DNA from: Paracoccus laeviglucosivorans
Lineage (GTDB): Bacteria; Pseudomonadota; Alphaproteobacteria; Rhodobacterales; Rhodobacteraceae
DNA: 64,000 nucleotides
Assembly: GCF_900182695.1 (NCBI RefSeq)
Contig: NZ_FXTK01000018.1
Span: forward strand, 1-64,000
Direction of reading: 5' to 3'
The position numbers and the translations under genes were made by a program. Positions 42,831 through 52,013 of the stretch are shown piece by piece (positions within the stretch are counted from its first letter, which is position 1; the number at the start of each line of letters is the position of its first letter). The notes beneath the pieces were generated by a model. It worked only from the letters and a program-made list of their open reading frames with translations, did no database searches and had not been told where the DNA came from.

Positions 42831-42846
42831 GTGGAAACGTTTCCAC
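42831..42846. promoter_or_regulatory. LacI/FruR-type operator, perfect palindrome
   Basis: GTGGAAACGTTTCCAC is a 16-bp perfect palindrome with the central CG typical of LacI-family sites. It is 46 bp before the fruB start codon and 101 bp from the weaker copy, allowing looping. Confidence 0.85.
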
Positions 42847-42891
42847 CTTTCCGCTACGAATCGGAAAATTTCCAGTGATTGGGAGGAGCCC

Positions 42892-45399
42892 ATGTCCCTG
42901 ATTCCCGATGGCGGCCTGTTGCCGCGCGAATTGGTCCGGCTGGATGCCAAGGTCACGGACAAGGCGGATGCGATCCGTCAGGCCACCGCATTGCTGGTTG
43001 CCGCAGGATGTGTTCGCGCAGGCTTCGATGCCAGCATGGAGCGGCGCGAGGCCGCGTCGAACACCTATCTGGGCCGTGGCATTGCCATTCCGCATGGCAT
43101 GGTCGAGGACCGCGACATGATCCTGCGCGACGGCATCGCGGTTCTGCAGGTCCGCGATGGTGTGGCATGGAATGACGGTCAGCGCGCGCAGCTTGTCGTG
43201 GCGATTGCCGCGCGTTCGGATGCGCATATCGGCATCCTGCGCCGCCTGACGCGCCTGATGCAGGACCAGCCGCGGGTGGCCATGCTGGCCGCGACCGACG
43301 ATCCGCAGGCGATCATCGCAGCCCTTGAGGACGCGCCCGAGGTTCTGGCTGCCGAGCCTGCGACCGATTTCGCGCAAGGCTTCGAATGGGTCTGCGACTA
43401 TCCCAACGGTCTGCACGCCCGTCCTGCGACGGAATGGGCGGAAACCGCGCGCCGCTTTGCCGCCCGCATCCGCGTCCGCAGTGGGACCGAGATCGCCGAT
43501 GCGCGCAACATGATCTCGCTTTTGCAGCTTGGGCTGGCGGCGGGGCAGCCGGTCGTCATCTCGGCTGACGGTGCGGATGCGGCGGATGCGCTGTCCACGC
43601 TGCGCGTCGTGATCACAGGGCTTTCCGCCCGCGAAAAGGCCGATGCGCTGAAGGCCGAGGAAAAGCGCAATGCCACCGCAACGGCGGGCGGCTGGACCCC
43701 GGCAGGTCCGGCGGATGTGGTCGAAGGGGTCGCGGCATCACCCGGTCTGGCGATCGGCGTCCTGCATCACCTTGAGGCGGGGCCGATGGTCGTGCCGGAC
43801 CAGCCGACCGATCTGGGGCAGGCGGCGGATCAGTTGCATAACGCATTGGCCCGCGCCCGCGAACAGCTTCGCGCGCTGGCCGACGATACCGCGCGCCGTC
43901 TGGGTGCGGCGGATGCAGGTATTTTCCGCGCGCAGTCCGAATTGCTGAACGATCCGCAACTGATCACCACCGCCTCGCAGAAATTGGTCGAAGGGCACGG
44001 TCTGGCATGGTCTTGGCATCAGGCGGTGCAGGACACGGCGGGGCAACTGACCGCGCTGGGGAACCCGGTTCTGGCGGCGCGCGCCGTGGACCTGCGCGAT
44101 GTCGGCCAGCGCGTGCTGGCGCTGATCGACCCGGCATTGGCCAAGCCCGCGCCCGCCCGGATGCCCAAGGGCGCGATCCTGATTGCCGATGATCTGACGC
44201 CCACCGATACGGCCGGGCTTGACGGCGATGTGGTCGCGGGGCTGGTGACGGCGCAGGGCGGCCCGACCTCGCATACCGCGATCCTTGCGCGGACGCTGGG
44301 CCTGCCCGCCGTCGTGGGGGCGGGGGCTGCGCTGGCGCGTCTGGCCACCGGGGCGCAGGCGATCATCGACGGCAGCGGCGGCAGGCTTTACCTGAACCCG
44401 TCCGAGGCGGACCTGACCTCGGCCCGCGCCTGGATCGCGGCCGAGGAGGAAAAGCGCATCCGCGCCGCCGAAAGCCGCGCCCAGCCCGCCACCACCCGCG
44501 ACGGCCACCAGATCGCCATCGGGGCGAATATCAATCTGGCCGAACAGGCCGCCTTTGCCATCGAACAGGGGGCCGAGGGCGTCGGCCTGATGCGGACCGA
44601 ATTCCTGTTCCTTGAACGCGGCGACAGCCCGACCGAGGAAGACCAGTATCGCGCCTATTCCGACATGGCCCGCGCGATGGGCGACCGCCCGTTGATCATT
44701 CGTGCGCTGGATATCGGCGGTGACAAGCAGGTCAGCTATCTTGACCTCCCGCGTGAGGAGAACCCGTTTCTGGGCGTGCGCGGGGCGCGGTTGCTGCTGC
44801 GCCGCCCGGAACTGCTGGTGCCGCAGGTGCGCGCGCTTTACCGCGCCGCAAGGGACGGGGCCCGGATTCAGGTGATGTTCCCGATGATCACCTCGGTCGC
44901 TGAATTGATCCGGCTGCGCGAAACCTGCGAACAGATCCGCGCCGAACTGGACGCGCCCGCCATCCCCTTGGGTATCATGATCGAGGTGCCTTCGGCGGCG
45001 CTTCTGGCAGACCGACTGGCAGAACATGCGGATTTCTTTTCCATCGGGACGAACGATCTGACGCAATACGCGCTGGCGATCGACCGGCAGAACCCCGTTC
45101 TGGCCCCCGAGGCGGACAGCCTGCATCCCGCCGTTCTGGGGCTGATCGACCTGACGGTGCGCGGCGCCCATGCCAAGGGCCGCTGGGTCGGCGTCTGCGG
45201 CGGCATCGCGGGCGACGCTTTTGGCGCGGCGCTGCTGACCGGGCTGGGCGTCGATGAATTGTCGATGACCCCGCGCGACATTCCGGCGGTCAAGGAACGG
45301 ATTCGCAACGCGGATCTGTCGGAACTTCAGGCCCTCGCACAGCGCGCGCTGATGGCGCAGGATGCGGCATCCGTCCGCGCCCTGGAGACCACGACATGA
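42892..45399 (+). CDS. fruB: Fructose PTS multiphosphoryl transfer protein (EIIA-HPr-EI)
   Basis: 835 residues with three domains: EIIA-Fru (1-150; active His in RGIAIPHGMVEDRD near residue 66), HPr (about 160-250; active His in YPNGLHARPATEWAE), and Enzyme I (about 265-830; phospho-His in GGPTSHTAILARTLGLPAVVG, then MRTEFLFLERG and PMITSVAELIRLRE). All three phosphorylation sites are intact. It takes phosphate from PEP to FruA. This layout is that of Rhodobacter capsulatus FruB. Start ATG 42892 follows GGGAGGAG. It overlaps fruK by 4 bp. Confidence 0.96.
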   Translation: MSLIPDGGLLPRELVRLDAKVTDKADAIRQATALLVAAGCVRAGFDASMERREAASNTYLGRGIAIPHGMVEDRDMILRDGIAVLQVRDGVAWNDGQRAQLVVAIAARSDAHIGILRRLTRLMQDQPRVAMLAATDDPQAIIAALEDAPEVLAAEPATDFAQGFEWVCDYPNGLHARPATEWAETARRFAARIRVRSGTEIADARNMISLLQLGLAAGQPVVISADGADAADALSTLRVVITGLSAREKADALKAEEKRNATATAGGWTPAGPADVVEGVAASPGLAIGVLHHLEAGPMVVPDQPTDLGQAADQLHNALARAREQLRALADDTARRLGAADAGIFRAQSELLNDPQLITTASQKLVEGHGLAWSWHQAVQDTAGQLTALGNPVLAARAVDLRDVGQRVLALIDPALAKPAPARMPKGAILIADDLTPTDTAGLDGDVVAGLVTAQGGPTSHTAILARTLGLPAVVGAGAALARLATGAQAIIDGSGGRLYLNPSEADLTSARAWIAAEEEKRIRAAESRAQPATTRDGHQIAIGANINLAEQAAFAIEQGAEGVGLMRTEFLFLERGDSPTEEDQYRAYSDMARAMGDRPLIIRALDIGGDKQVSYLDLPREENPFLGVRGARLLLRRPELLVPQVRALYRAARDGARIQVMFPMITSVAELIRLRETCEQIRAELDAPAIPLGIMIEVPSAALLADRLAEHADFFSIGTNDLTQYALAIDRQNPVLAPEADSLHPAVLGLIDLTVRGAHAKGRWVGVCGGIAGDAFGAALLTGLGVDELSMTPRDIPAVKERIRNADLSELQALAQRALMAQDAASVRALETTT

Positions 45400-46337
45400 T
45401 GATCCGCACCGTCTGCCTGAACCCTGCCATCGACCAGACCATTGCCCTGAACACCCTGACGCCCGGAGAGGTGCTGCGCGCCGATGCCAGCCGCCACGAT
45501 CCGGGCGGCAAGGCGGTAAACGTGGCGTCCTGCCTTGCCGATTGGGGTCGCATGGTGGTCGTCACTGGGCTTTTGGGGCGCGACAACGCGGCCAGCTTTG
45601 AACAGCTTTTCGCGCAAAAGGGCATCGTGGATTACATGATCCGCGTGGGCGGTGCGACGCGGACGAATATCAAGATCCTAGAACAGGGCGGGCGCACGAC
45701 CGATGTGAACCTGCCGGGTTTTGTCGCCGCGCCCGATGACGTCAAGGGCGTGTTCAACCAGCTTGCCAAAGTGGTGGCGGGCGATCTGGTGGTGATCTCG
45801 GGCAGTCAGCCGCAGGGTTTGCCCGAGGACACGACCGCGCGTCTGGTCGCCGATCTGGCCGGGCGCGGTGCGCGCGTGGTGCTGGATGTCAGCGGCGCGC
45901 CGCTGGCGCAGGCTTTGGCCGGCCCGGCGCTGCCCTTTGCCGTCAAGCCCAACCGGCACGAGCTTGAAGCGCTGCTGGGCCGCGACCTGTCCGATGCCGC
46001 CGATCTGGTCGCTGCGGGCCGCGAATTGCTGGCGCGGGGCGTCAAGTTGGTCGTCGTCTCGATGGGGACCGATGGCGCGCTGTTTCTGACCGATCAGGGC
46101 GGGGTCACGGCCCATCCGGTGCAGATTGCGACCGGCAGCTCGGTCGGGGCGGGCGATGCGATGGTGGCGGGCATTGCCGCCGGATTGGCCGAGGGGCTGG
46201 ATCTGGGGGCGCTGGCACGTCAGGCCACGGCATTCGCCGCGGGCAAGTTGCAGAACGCCGGACCGCATCTGCCGCCGGTCGCACAGGTGCGCGCGCTCGC
46301 CGCGCAGGTGCGGCTGACCGGCTTGCAGAATATTTGA
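45396..46337 (+). CDS. fruK: 1-phosphofructokinase
   Basis: 313 residues of the PfkB family. Phosphorylates fructose 1-phosphate to fructose 1,6-bisphosphate. Motifs: IRTVCLNPAIDQTIAL, GGKAVNVASCLADWG near residue 35, and the C-terminal anion hole GSSVGAGDAMVAGIAAG with catalytic Asp near residue 252. Overlaps fruB by 4 bp and precedes fruA by 43 bp. Confidence 0.95.
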   Translation: MMIRTVCLNPAIDQTIALNTLTPGEVLRADASRHDPGGKAVNVASCLADWGRMVVVTGLLGRDNAASFEQLFAQKGIVDYMIRVGGATRTNIKILEQGGRTTDVNLPGFVAAPDDVKGVFNQLAKVVAGDLVVISGSQPQGLPEDTTARLVADLAGRGARVVLDVSGAPLAQALAGPALPFAVKPNRHELEALLGRDLSDAADLVAAGRELLARGVKLVVVSMGTDGALFLTDQGGVTAHPVQIATGSSVGAGDAMVAGIAAGLAEGLDLGALARQATAFAAGKLQNAGPHLPPVAQVRALAAQVRLTGLQNI

Positions 46338-46380
46338 TGCGTCACGGGCAGGGCGCCCCGACACGCGACAGGAGGAAGTC

Positions 46381-48093
46381 ATGACCGACATCATCGCCAT
46401 CGTCGGCGCCGGAGCGTTGGATACCCATGCCGTTCTGGCCCGCGCCGCGCTGCGCAAGGCGGCGGCAGATCAGGGCAAGACCATCGCGGTCGAATTGCGC
46501 AATGCCGATGGCCGCCTGGACCCGATCCCTGCCGATGAACTGGCGGGTGCGACATCGCTGTTGCTGGTCGGAGAGGTCGCGGACGCACCACAGCATCCCG
46601 CGACCGTCACCGCCACGCTGGCCGAGGTGCTGGCCGATGCCAGCGGCGTCCTGAAACGCAAGGGGGCCGCCGCTGCGCCTGCGCCGCAGGGCGCGCTGAA
46701 GATCGTGGCGATCACCTCTTGTCCGACCGGCATCGCGCATACCTTCATGGCCGCCGAAGGGCTGGCCGAGGGGGCCAAATCGCTGGGCCATTCGATCCGC
46801 GTCGAAACTCAGGGCTCGGTCGGGTCGCAGGACGCATTGATGCCCGAGGAGATCGCCGCTGCCGATCTGGTCGTCATCGCCGCCGACAAGCAGGTCGAGA
46901 TGTCGCGCTTTGCGGGCAAGCGGGTGTTCCAGTCGCCGACCAAGCCCGCGATCAATGATGGTGCGGCGCTGATCCGCAAGGCTGCGGCCGAAGCCAAGCT
47001 GCAAAGTGGCAGCGCCGGTGCCCCGGAAGCCGCCGCCCCCGCCGCCCATAAGGTCGGGGTCTATAAGCACGTGATGACGGGCGTCAGCTTCATGCTGCCC
47101 TTTGTCGTCGCGGGCGGGTTGCTGATCGCCATCGCCTTCGCCATCGGTGGCATCTATGTCTTCAACGAAGAAAACGCCGGAACGCTGGGCTATACGCTGT
47201 TCCAGATCGGGGCCAAGGGCGCATTCACGCTGATGGTTCCGGCGCTGGCCGGATATATCGCCTATTCCATCGCGGACAGGCCGGGCATTGCGCCGGGCAT
47301 GACTGGCGGCGTAATCGCAGGCACGATCGGCGCGGGCTTTCTTGGCGGCATCGTCGCGGGCTTCATCGCCGGTTACACGATCATGCTGCTGAACCGCTGG
47401 ATCAAGCTGCCGCGCACGCTGCAGGGGCTGATGCCGATCCTGATCCTGCCCTTGCTGGGCACCGCGGTGACAGGCCTGCTGATGTATTACGTCGTGGGCC
47501 AGCCCACCGCGCAGATATTGGCCGCGCTGACGGCATGGCTGCAGGGGATGCAGGGCAGTTCGGCGCTGATCCTTGGCCTGATCCTTGGCGGCATGATGGC
47601 CGTCGATATGGGCGGGCCGATCAACAAGGCGGCCTATGTCTTTGGCACCACGCTGATAGCTTCGAACGTGACGCAGCCGATGGCTGCCGTGATGTGCGCG
47701 GGCATGACGCCGCCTTTGGCGCTGGCGATTGCCACCCGCATCTTTGCCAACCGCTTCACCGCCGAGGAGCGTGAGGCAGGGAACGCGGCCTTCGTCCTGG
47801 GCCTGGCCTTCGTGACCGAGGGCGCGATCCCGTTTGCCGCGCGCGACCCGCTGCGGGTCATCCCGTCGCTGATCGCGGGTTCGGCGGTTGCGGGCGCGAT
47901 CTGCATGGTGCTGGGGGTCGAATTGAAGGTGCCGCATGGCGGTATTTTCGTGCTGCCCATTCCTAACGCAGTCGTGAACCTGCCGGGCTTTGCCATCGCC
48001 CTTGTGGCGGGAACCGCGGTTTCTGTGATCGCGTTGGGACTGGCCAAGCGTCGCATTGCGGCGGCTGGTTCGGTGCAGGCTCAGCCCGCCTGA
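46381..48093 (+). CDS. fruA: Fructose PTS EIIBC component
   Basis: 570 residues. The first 100 residues are a degenerate EIIB-like domain without the active Cys (DIIAIVGAGALDTHAV). The active EIIB follows with Cys in AITSCPTGIAHTFMAAEGL near residue 115. An Ala/Pro linker and the EIIC membrane domain (from about 225, HVMTGVSFMLPFVVAGGLLIA, then GGMMAVDMGGPINKAAYVFG and VTEGAIPFAARDPLRVIP) complete it. It transports and phosphorylates fructose at C1. Last gene of the operon, followed by a terminator. Confidence 0.96.
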   Translation: MTDIIAIVGAGALDTHAVLARAALRKAAADQGKTIAVELRNADGRLDPIPADELAGATSLLLVGEVADAPQHPATVTATLAEVLADASGVLKRKGAAAAPAPQGALKIVAITSCPTGIAHTFMAAEGLAEGAKSLGHSIRVETQGSVGSQDALMPEEIAAADLVVIAADKQVEMSRFAGKRVFQSPTKPAINDGAALIRKAAAEAKLQSGSAGAPEAAAPAAHKVGVYKHVMTGVSFMLPFVVAGGLLIAIAFAIGGIYVFNEENAGTLGYTLFQIGAKGAFTLMVPALAGYIAYSIADRPGIAPGMTGGVIAGTIGAGFLGGIVAGFIAGYTIMLLNRWIKLPRTLQGLMPILILPLLGTAVTGLLMYYVVGQPTAQILAALTAWLQGMQGSSALILGLILGGMMAVDMGGPINKAAYVFGTTLIASNVTQPMAAVMCAGMTPPLALAIATRIFANRFTAEEREAGNAAFVLGLAFVTEGAIPFAARDPLRVIPSLIAGSAVAGAICMVLGVELKVPHGGIFVLPIPNAVVNLPGFAIALVAGTAVSVIALGLAKRRIAAAGSVQAQPA

Positions 48094-48119
48094 TATTCGT
48101 ATCTGTGAACAAGTGTCAC

Positions 48120-48147
48120 CGCCTGCCCCGAACGGGGCGGGCGGTTT
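48120..48147 (+). terminator. Intrinsic terminator of the fru operon
   Basis: CGCCTGCCCCG-AA-CGGGGCGGGCG, an 11-bp stem with one G-T pair, followed by GTTT, 27 bp after the fruA stop. Confidence 0.75.
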
Positions 48148-48234
48148 ACCTATGTCTTGTATGCGACATGCAATGCGAGCAGTCTTTGCGCGGGTTTTCA
48201 TCCACTTGTGCCAACTGGCCGCAGAGGGTCGCGC

Positions 48235-48615
48235 GTGCTTGATATCCTGCTTGTTGCTGCCGCGCTTTACGTTCAACCCTTTGCCATCGGGATCGGCTTC
48301 ATTCTGGCACCGTTGATGCTGATCGACACGGCGGCCGCATCCCGGCCCGTGCCCCAACCGCAAAATCGGCAGGAATGGATCGCGGTGGTGCGGGCCGAAA
48401 TCTACGGACGGCTCCGGCCCATCGGGCAAACCGCTGCGGCCCATCTGGACAGCCCCAAATCGGTTAGCATCCGCCTGAGCGTCCTGCGTGATGGCCGGAT
48501 CGAAGGCGCGCAGATCGTCACCAGTTCCGGCGTGCCACAGATAGATGCAGAGCTGTTGGGTCTGCTGCATCGGCGCCGGATGCTGACGCCCATGCCCGCA
48601 AAGTGGCCGCGATAG
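48235..48615 (+). CDS. Small membrane-anchored TonB C-terminal domain protein
   Basis: 126 residues from a GTG at 48235 with an AGAGGG ribosome site. The N-terminal part is one hydrophobic helix (DILLVAAALYVQPFAIGIGFILAPLMLID). The rest has the TonB C-terminal fold pattern: SVSIRLSVLRDGRIEGAQIVTSSGVPQIDAELLGLL near residues 75-110. The long proline-rich spacer of true TonB is missing and ExbB/ExbD are not adjacent, so it may be a TonB-like partner or a domain of unrelated use. An ATG at 48157 would add 26 residues. It converges with dctA. Confidence 0.6.
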   Translation: MLDILLVAAALYVQPFAIGIGFILAPLMLIDTAAASRPVPQPQNRQEWIAVVRAEIYGRLRPIGQTAAAHLDSPKSVSIRLSVLRDGRIEGAQIVTSSGVPQIDAELLGLLHRRRMLTPMPAKWPR

Positions 48616-48684
48616 GGGCCTATCCCCGCCCGATAGGACGGGCGAAACGGTCGCTGACAGCCTGACCCGTCAAGATCGACTGAC

Positions 48685-48720
48685 GAAAAAAGCCGCGCCC
48701 CCTTTCGCAGGGGGCGCGGC
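48685..48720 (-). terminator. Intrinsic terminator of dctA
   Basis: On the minus strand GCCGCGCCCCC-TGCGAAA-GGGGGCGCGGC followed by TTTTTT, about 50 bp after the dctA stop. Very strong. Confidence 0.92.
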
Positions 48721-48772
48721 CTTCCGGGTCGGGCAGCGGGGAGGAGCTGCCCGAAGGGGCGATGGCCGGTGA

Positions 48773-50140
48773 TCAGTCGGCGCTCGCCTCGCCCAGACGC
48801 AGGCCCGCAGGGGCCGGTTCAAGATCGCTGACCGGGCGCACATTGCCATGGCTATTGCCCGACAGCGCCGCGTCCAGCTTTTCACGGTCAAGCGCGCCTT
48901 CCCATTTGCTGACGACGATGGTGGCGACCGCGTTGCCGATGAAGTTGGTGATCGAACGGCATTCCGACATGAAGCGGTCAACGCCAAGGATCAGCGCCAT
49001 ACCGGCGACCGGCACCGTCGGAACGACCGACAGGGTTGCCGCCAGCGTGATGAAGCCCGCGCCGGTGACGCCCGCCGCGCCCTTGGACGACAGCATCGCG
49101 ACCAGCAGCAGCAGCACCTGCTGTTGCAGCGACAGATCGGTATTCGTCGCCTGCGCGATGAACAGAGCCGCCAGCGTCATGTAGATGTTCGTGCCGTCAA
49201 GGTTGAACGAATAACCCGTTGGGACGACCAGACCGACGACCGAACGCTTGCAGCCCGCCTTCTCCATCTTTTCCATCAGCGAGGGCAGCGCGGATTCCGA
49301 GGACGAGGTGCCCAGAACCAGCAGCAGCTCGGCCTTGAGATAGGAAATCAGACGGAAGATCGAGAAGCCGTTATACATGCAGACGGCGCCCAGGATAACG
49401 ATGATGAACAGGGCCGAGGTCAGATAGAACGTGCCGACCAGTGCTGCCAGGTTCACGACCGAGGCGATGCCGTATTTGCCGATCGTGAAGGCAAAGGCAC
49501 CGAAGGCACCGATGGGCGCGGCCTTCATCAGAATGTCCACGACGCGGAAGACGGCATGGCTGAGCGTTTCGAACAGGTTGACGACGGGCTTGGCCTTGTC
49601 ACCGATCAGGATCAGGCTGATGCCGAACAGGATTGCGACGAACAGCACCTGCAGGATGTTGCCTTCGACAAAGGCCGAAACCAGCGTCGTCGGGATGATG
49701 TCCATGACAAAGCCGATCAGCGAGGTCTCATGCGCCTTTTCGGCATAGCCCGAGACTTTGCTGGCATCCAGCGTGGCCGGGTCGATGTTCATGCCCGAAC
49801 CGGGATGAACGACATTCGCGACGATCAGCCCGACAATCAGCGCCAGCGTCGAGAAGGTGAAGAAATAGGCGAAGGCTTTGCCGACGACCGAACCCACGCC
49901 TTTCAGCGTGCCCATGCCTGCAAGGCCGGTCACGATGGTCAGGAAGATGACGGGGGCGATGATCATCTTGACCAGCTTGATGAAGGCGTCGCCCAAGGGC
50001 TTCAGCGCCTCGCCGGTCTGGGGAAAGAAATGGCCGATCAGCGCACCGGCCACGATGGCGCAAAGGACTTGAAAATACAGATGCCGATAGAACGGACGAT
50101 CTGCGTGGGGGGTCGGCTGCGCCGACGTATCGAGTTGCAT
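48773..50140 (-). CDS. dctA: C4-dicarboxylate transporter
   Basis: 455 residues of the dicarboxylate/amino acid:cation symporter family, importing succinate, fumarate and malate with protons or sodium. N-terminal [48 protein letters not shown], the serine-rich hairpin [45 protein letters not shown], and the final [18 protein letters not shown] are diagnostic. The ATG at 50140 follows GGAGGAGG. Regulated by the divergent DctB-DctD pair; the paired palindromes lie 136-184 bp upstream. Confidence 0.95.
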   Translation of the reverse strand: MQLDTSAQPTPHADRPFYRHLYFQVLCAIVAGALIGHFFPQTGEALKPLGDAFIKLVKMIIAPVIFLTIVTGLAGMGTLKGVGSVVGKAFAYFFTFSTLALIVGLIVANVVHPGSGMNIDPATLDASKVSGYAEKAHETSLIGFVMDIIPTTLVSAFVEGNILQVLFVAILFGISLILIGDKAKPVVNLFETLSHAVFRVVDILMKAAPIGAFGAFAFTIGKYGIASVVNLAALVGTFYLTSALFIIVILGAVCMYNGFSIFRLISYLKAELLLVLGTSSSESALPSLMEKMEKAGCKRSVVGLVVPTGYSFNLDGTNIYMTLAALFIAQATNTDLSLQQQVLLLLVAMLSSKGAAGVTGAGFITLAATLSVVPTVPVAGMALILGVDRFMSECRSITNFIGNAVATIVVSKWEGALDREKLDAALSGNSHGNVRPVSDLEPAPAGLRLGEASAD

Positions 50141-50181
50141 TGAGGCCTCCTCCAACCTGCGGTGACAATTTTGTATCCGCC

Positions 50182-50210
50182 ATGTTATGCGCTTCGCCGG
50201 TGCTGCCCAA
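50182..50210 (-). promoter_or_regulatory. Candidate sigma-70 promoter of dctA
   Basis: On the minus strand TTGGGC (50210-50205), 17-bp spacer, TAACAT (50187-50182), 42 bp before the start. A sigma-54-like stretch CGGATACAAAATTGT (50179-50165) has the right GG to G spacing but ends GT instead of GC and is less convincing, especially as DctD here lacks GAFTGA. Confidence 0.4.
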
Positions 50211-50275
50211 AAAAGGCGCGCATAGCAGCAATGCGCTGATTTCATAGGAAATCGCGCTGCTCGGGCTGATATGTG

Positions 50276-50293
50276 TGTGTGGTTTCCCGCACA
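50276..50293. promoter_or_regulatory. DctD-like upstream activator site 1
   Basis: TGTGTGG-TTTC-CCGCACA, arms matching at six of seven positions. Resembles the TGTGCG/CGCACA palindromes bound by DctD in rhizobia. Starts exactly 31 bp before site 2, about three helical turns. Confidence 0.65.
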
Positions 50294-50306
50294 GTCGAAA
50301 GCTGCT

Positions 50307-50324
50307 AGTGTGGAAATCCGCACA
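50307..50324. promoter_or_regulatory. DctD-like upstream activator site 2
   Basis: AGTGTGG-AAAT-CCGCACA, same architecture as site 1 and on the same face of the helix. It lies 25 bp before the proposed dctB TTG start, so binding could also affect dctBD. Confidence 0.65.
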
Positions 50325-50348
50325 GCGCATCCGAAGGGGGTTCCGCCC

Positions 50349-52013
50349 TTGCAGACAAGACCTCGTGTTGATTCGCGCCTGCTTTGGGGGGCGCTGACTG
50401 CAATCCTGCTGATTGCGGCGCTGAGCGTCAGTTTTCTGATCAGCTATCGCGGGGCCTTGAATGAACGCGAAAGGGCACAATCGGTCCAGATCGCGTCGCG
50501 CGTGCAGGCGCTGGAAAGCGTGCTGATGCGGCAGCGGGCGGTGGCGACGGTCCTGTCTGACGACAGCACGATCCGCGAGGGGCTGCTGAACCCCGATCCC
50601 GATCATCGCCGCGCCATTTCGCAAAAGCTGGACCGCCTGCGGGCCGAGACGGACAGTGCGGTGATCTATCTGCTGGACCGTGCGGGCGTGGCCGTCGCTG
50701 CCTCGAACTGGAACGAGGCGCGCAGCTTTGTCGGTCAGGATTACAGTTTTCGCGATTATTTCACCGAAGCCCTGCTGCGCGGAGAGGCGACGCAATTCGC
50801 GCTTGGCACGATCAGCCATCGCGCGGGCCTGTATCTGTCGCATGACGTGATCGCGGCGGATCGGACGCCTTTGGGCGTGATCGTGGTCAAGGTCGAGTTC
50901 GACCATCTTGAGGCGAGCTGGCGACAAGCGAATGCCTTGACCTATGTGGCGGATGCGGCGGGACAGATCATCCTGTCCAGCGACCCGGCGCTGCGCTTTG
51001 GCACGCCGCCTTTGCCCAGACGGGCGACGGTCAGCACGCAGGCGATGGTGCCCGGCGCCGATTGGCGCATGGTGGTGACCGAGCCCGCAGCGCCTGCCTT
51101 CTATGCCGCGGCGCTGACGACGGGCAGCGTGGGGTTCGGGCTGACGCTTTTGGGTGTCGCTGCGGGGTTCCGTCTGCGCGCCCGCCGCCAGGCAGCCCGC
51201 CGCGCCGAGGAGGAGCGCCGCTATCGTGCGGATCTTGAACTGGCGGTGGATGAACGCACGCGTGCGCTATCCGACGAGATGCGCGAACGCCGCGAGACCG
51301 AGGCGCGACTGCATCAGTTGCAGGCCGACATGGTTCAGGCCAACAAGCTGGCCGCGCTTGGCCAGATCACCGCAGGCGTCGCGCATGAAGTGAACCAGCC
51401 GCTTGCCACCATCCGGCTGCTGGCCGAAACCGGCAGCACGCTTCTGCCCGTCGGCCAGTCGCCCGAGGTGGCCGAAAACCTGTCCACCATCATGCGCATG
51501 ACCGAACGCATCACACGCATCACCCAGCAATTGCGCGGCTTTGCCCGCAAGGCGACCGGCCATGTCGGTCCGGTCGAGCTGGCCCCCGCGCTGGATGCCG
51601 CGCTGATGCTGACCGCCACCCGCCGCGAGACGCAGGGGATCGCGCTGGATTTGCCGGTCCTGCCGCCGGGACTTTGCGTCATGGCCGAAACCGTGCGGCT
51701 TGAGCAGGTCTTGGTCAATCTGCTGCAAAACGCGCAAGAGGCGCTGTCGGACACGCCTGCGCCCCGCATATGGCTGACGCTTGAAGCGGGCGATCTGGTG
51801 CGCCTGACCGTCAGCGACAACGGCCCCGGCCTGTCGCCCGAGGTCGAGGCGCAGCTGTTCATGCCCTTTGCCACCACCAAGCCGCAGGGGCTTGGGCTGG
51901 GGCTGGTCATCTCGCAGGAAATCGCGCGCGATTTCGGCGGCAGCCTGCGGGCCGCGCCGCAGGTCGCGGGGCAGGGCGCGACCTTCATTCTTGAACTGCC
52001 GAGGGCTGCATGA
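50349..52013 (+). CDS. dctB: C4-dicarboxylate sensor histidine kinase DctB
   Basis: 554 residues from the TTG at 50349. Two transmembrane helices (residues about 12-34 and 270-290) flank a double-PAS-like periplasmic sensor ([34 protein letters not shown], typical DctB). A coiled coil follows, then phospho-His in [19 protein letters not shown] near residue 345, N box [10 protein letters not shown], and DNGPGL and [13 protein letters not shown]. The first ATG (50271) would make the leader include the activator palindromes and a poorly conserved segment, so TTG 50349 with a GGGGG site seems better. Overlaps dctD by 4 bp. Confidence 0.9.
   Translation: MQTRPRVDSRLLWGALTAILLIAALSVSFLISYRGALNERERAQSVQIASRVQALESVLMRQRAVATVLSDDSTIREGLLNPDPDHRRAISQKLDRLRAETDSAVIYLLDRAGVAVAASNWNEARSFVGQDYSFRDYFTEALLRGEATQFALGTISHRAGLYLSHDVIAADRTPLGVIVVKVEFDHLEASWRQANALTYVADAAGQIILSSDPALRFGTPPLPRRATVSTQAMVPGADWRMVVTEPAAPAFYAAALTTGSVGFGLTLLGVAAGFRLRARRQAARRAEEERRYRADLELAVDERTRALSDEMRERRETEARLHQLQADMVQANKLAALGQITAGVAHEVNQPLATIRLLAETGSTLLPVGQSPEVAENLSTIMRMTERITRITQQLRGFARKATGHVGPVELAPALDAALMLTATRRETQGIALDLPVLPPGLCVMAETVRLEQVLVNLLQNAQEALSDTPAPRIWLTLEAGDLVRLTVSDNGPGLSPEVEAQLFMPFATTKPQGLGLGLVISQEIARDFGGSLRAAPQVAGQGATFILELPRAA

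Noticed and set aside
50165..50179. Sigma-54 promoter CGGATACAAAATTGT for dctA
   Set aside because: It lacks the -12 GC and the TGGCAC -24 element, and the partner activator lacks GAFTGA. Kept only as an alternative.
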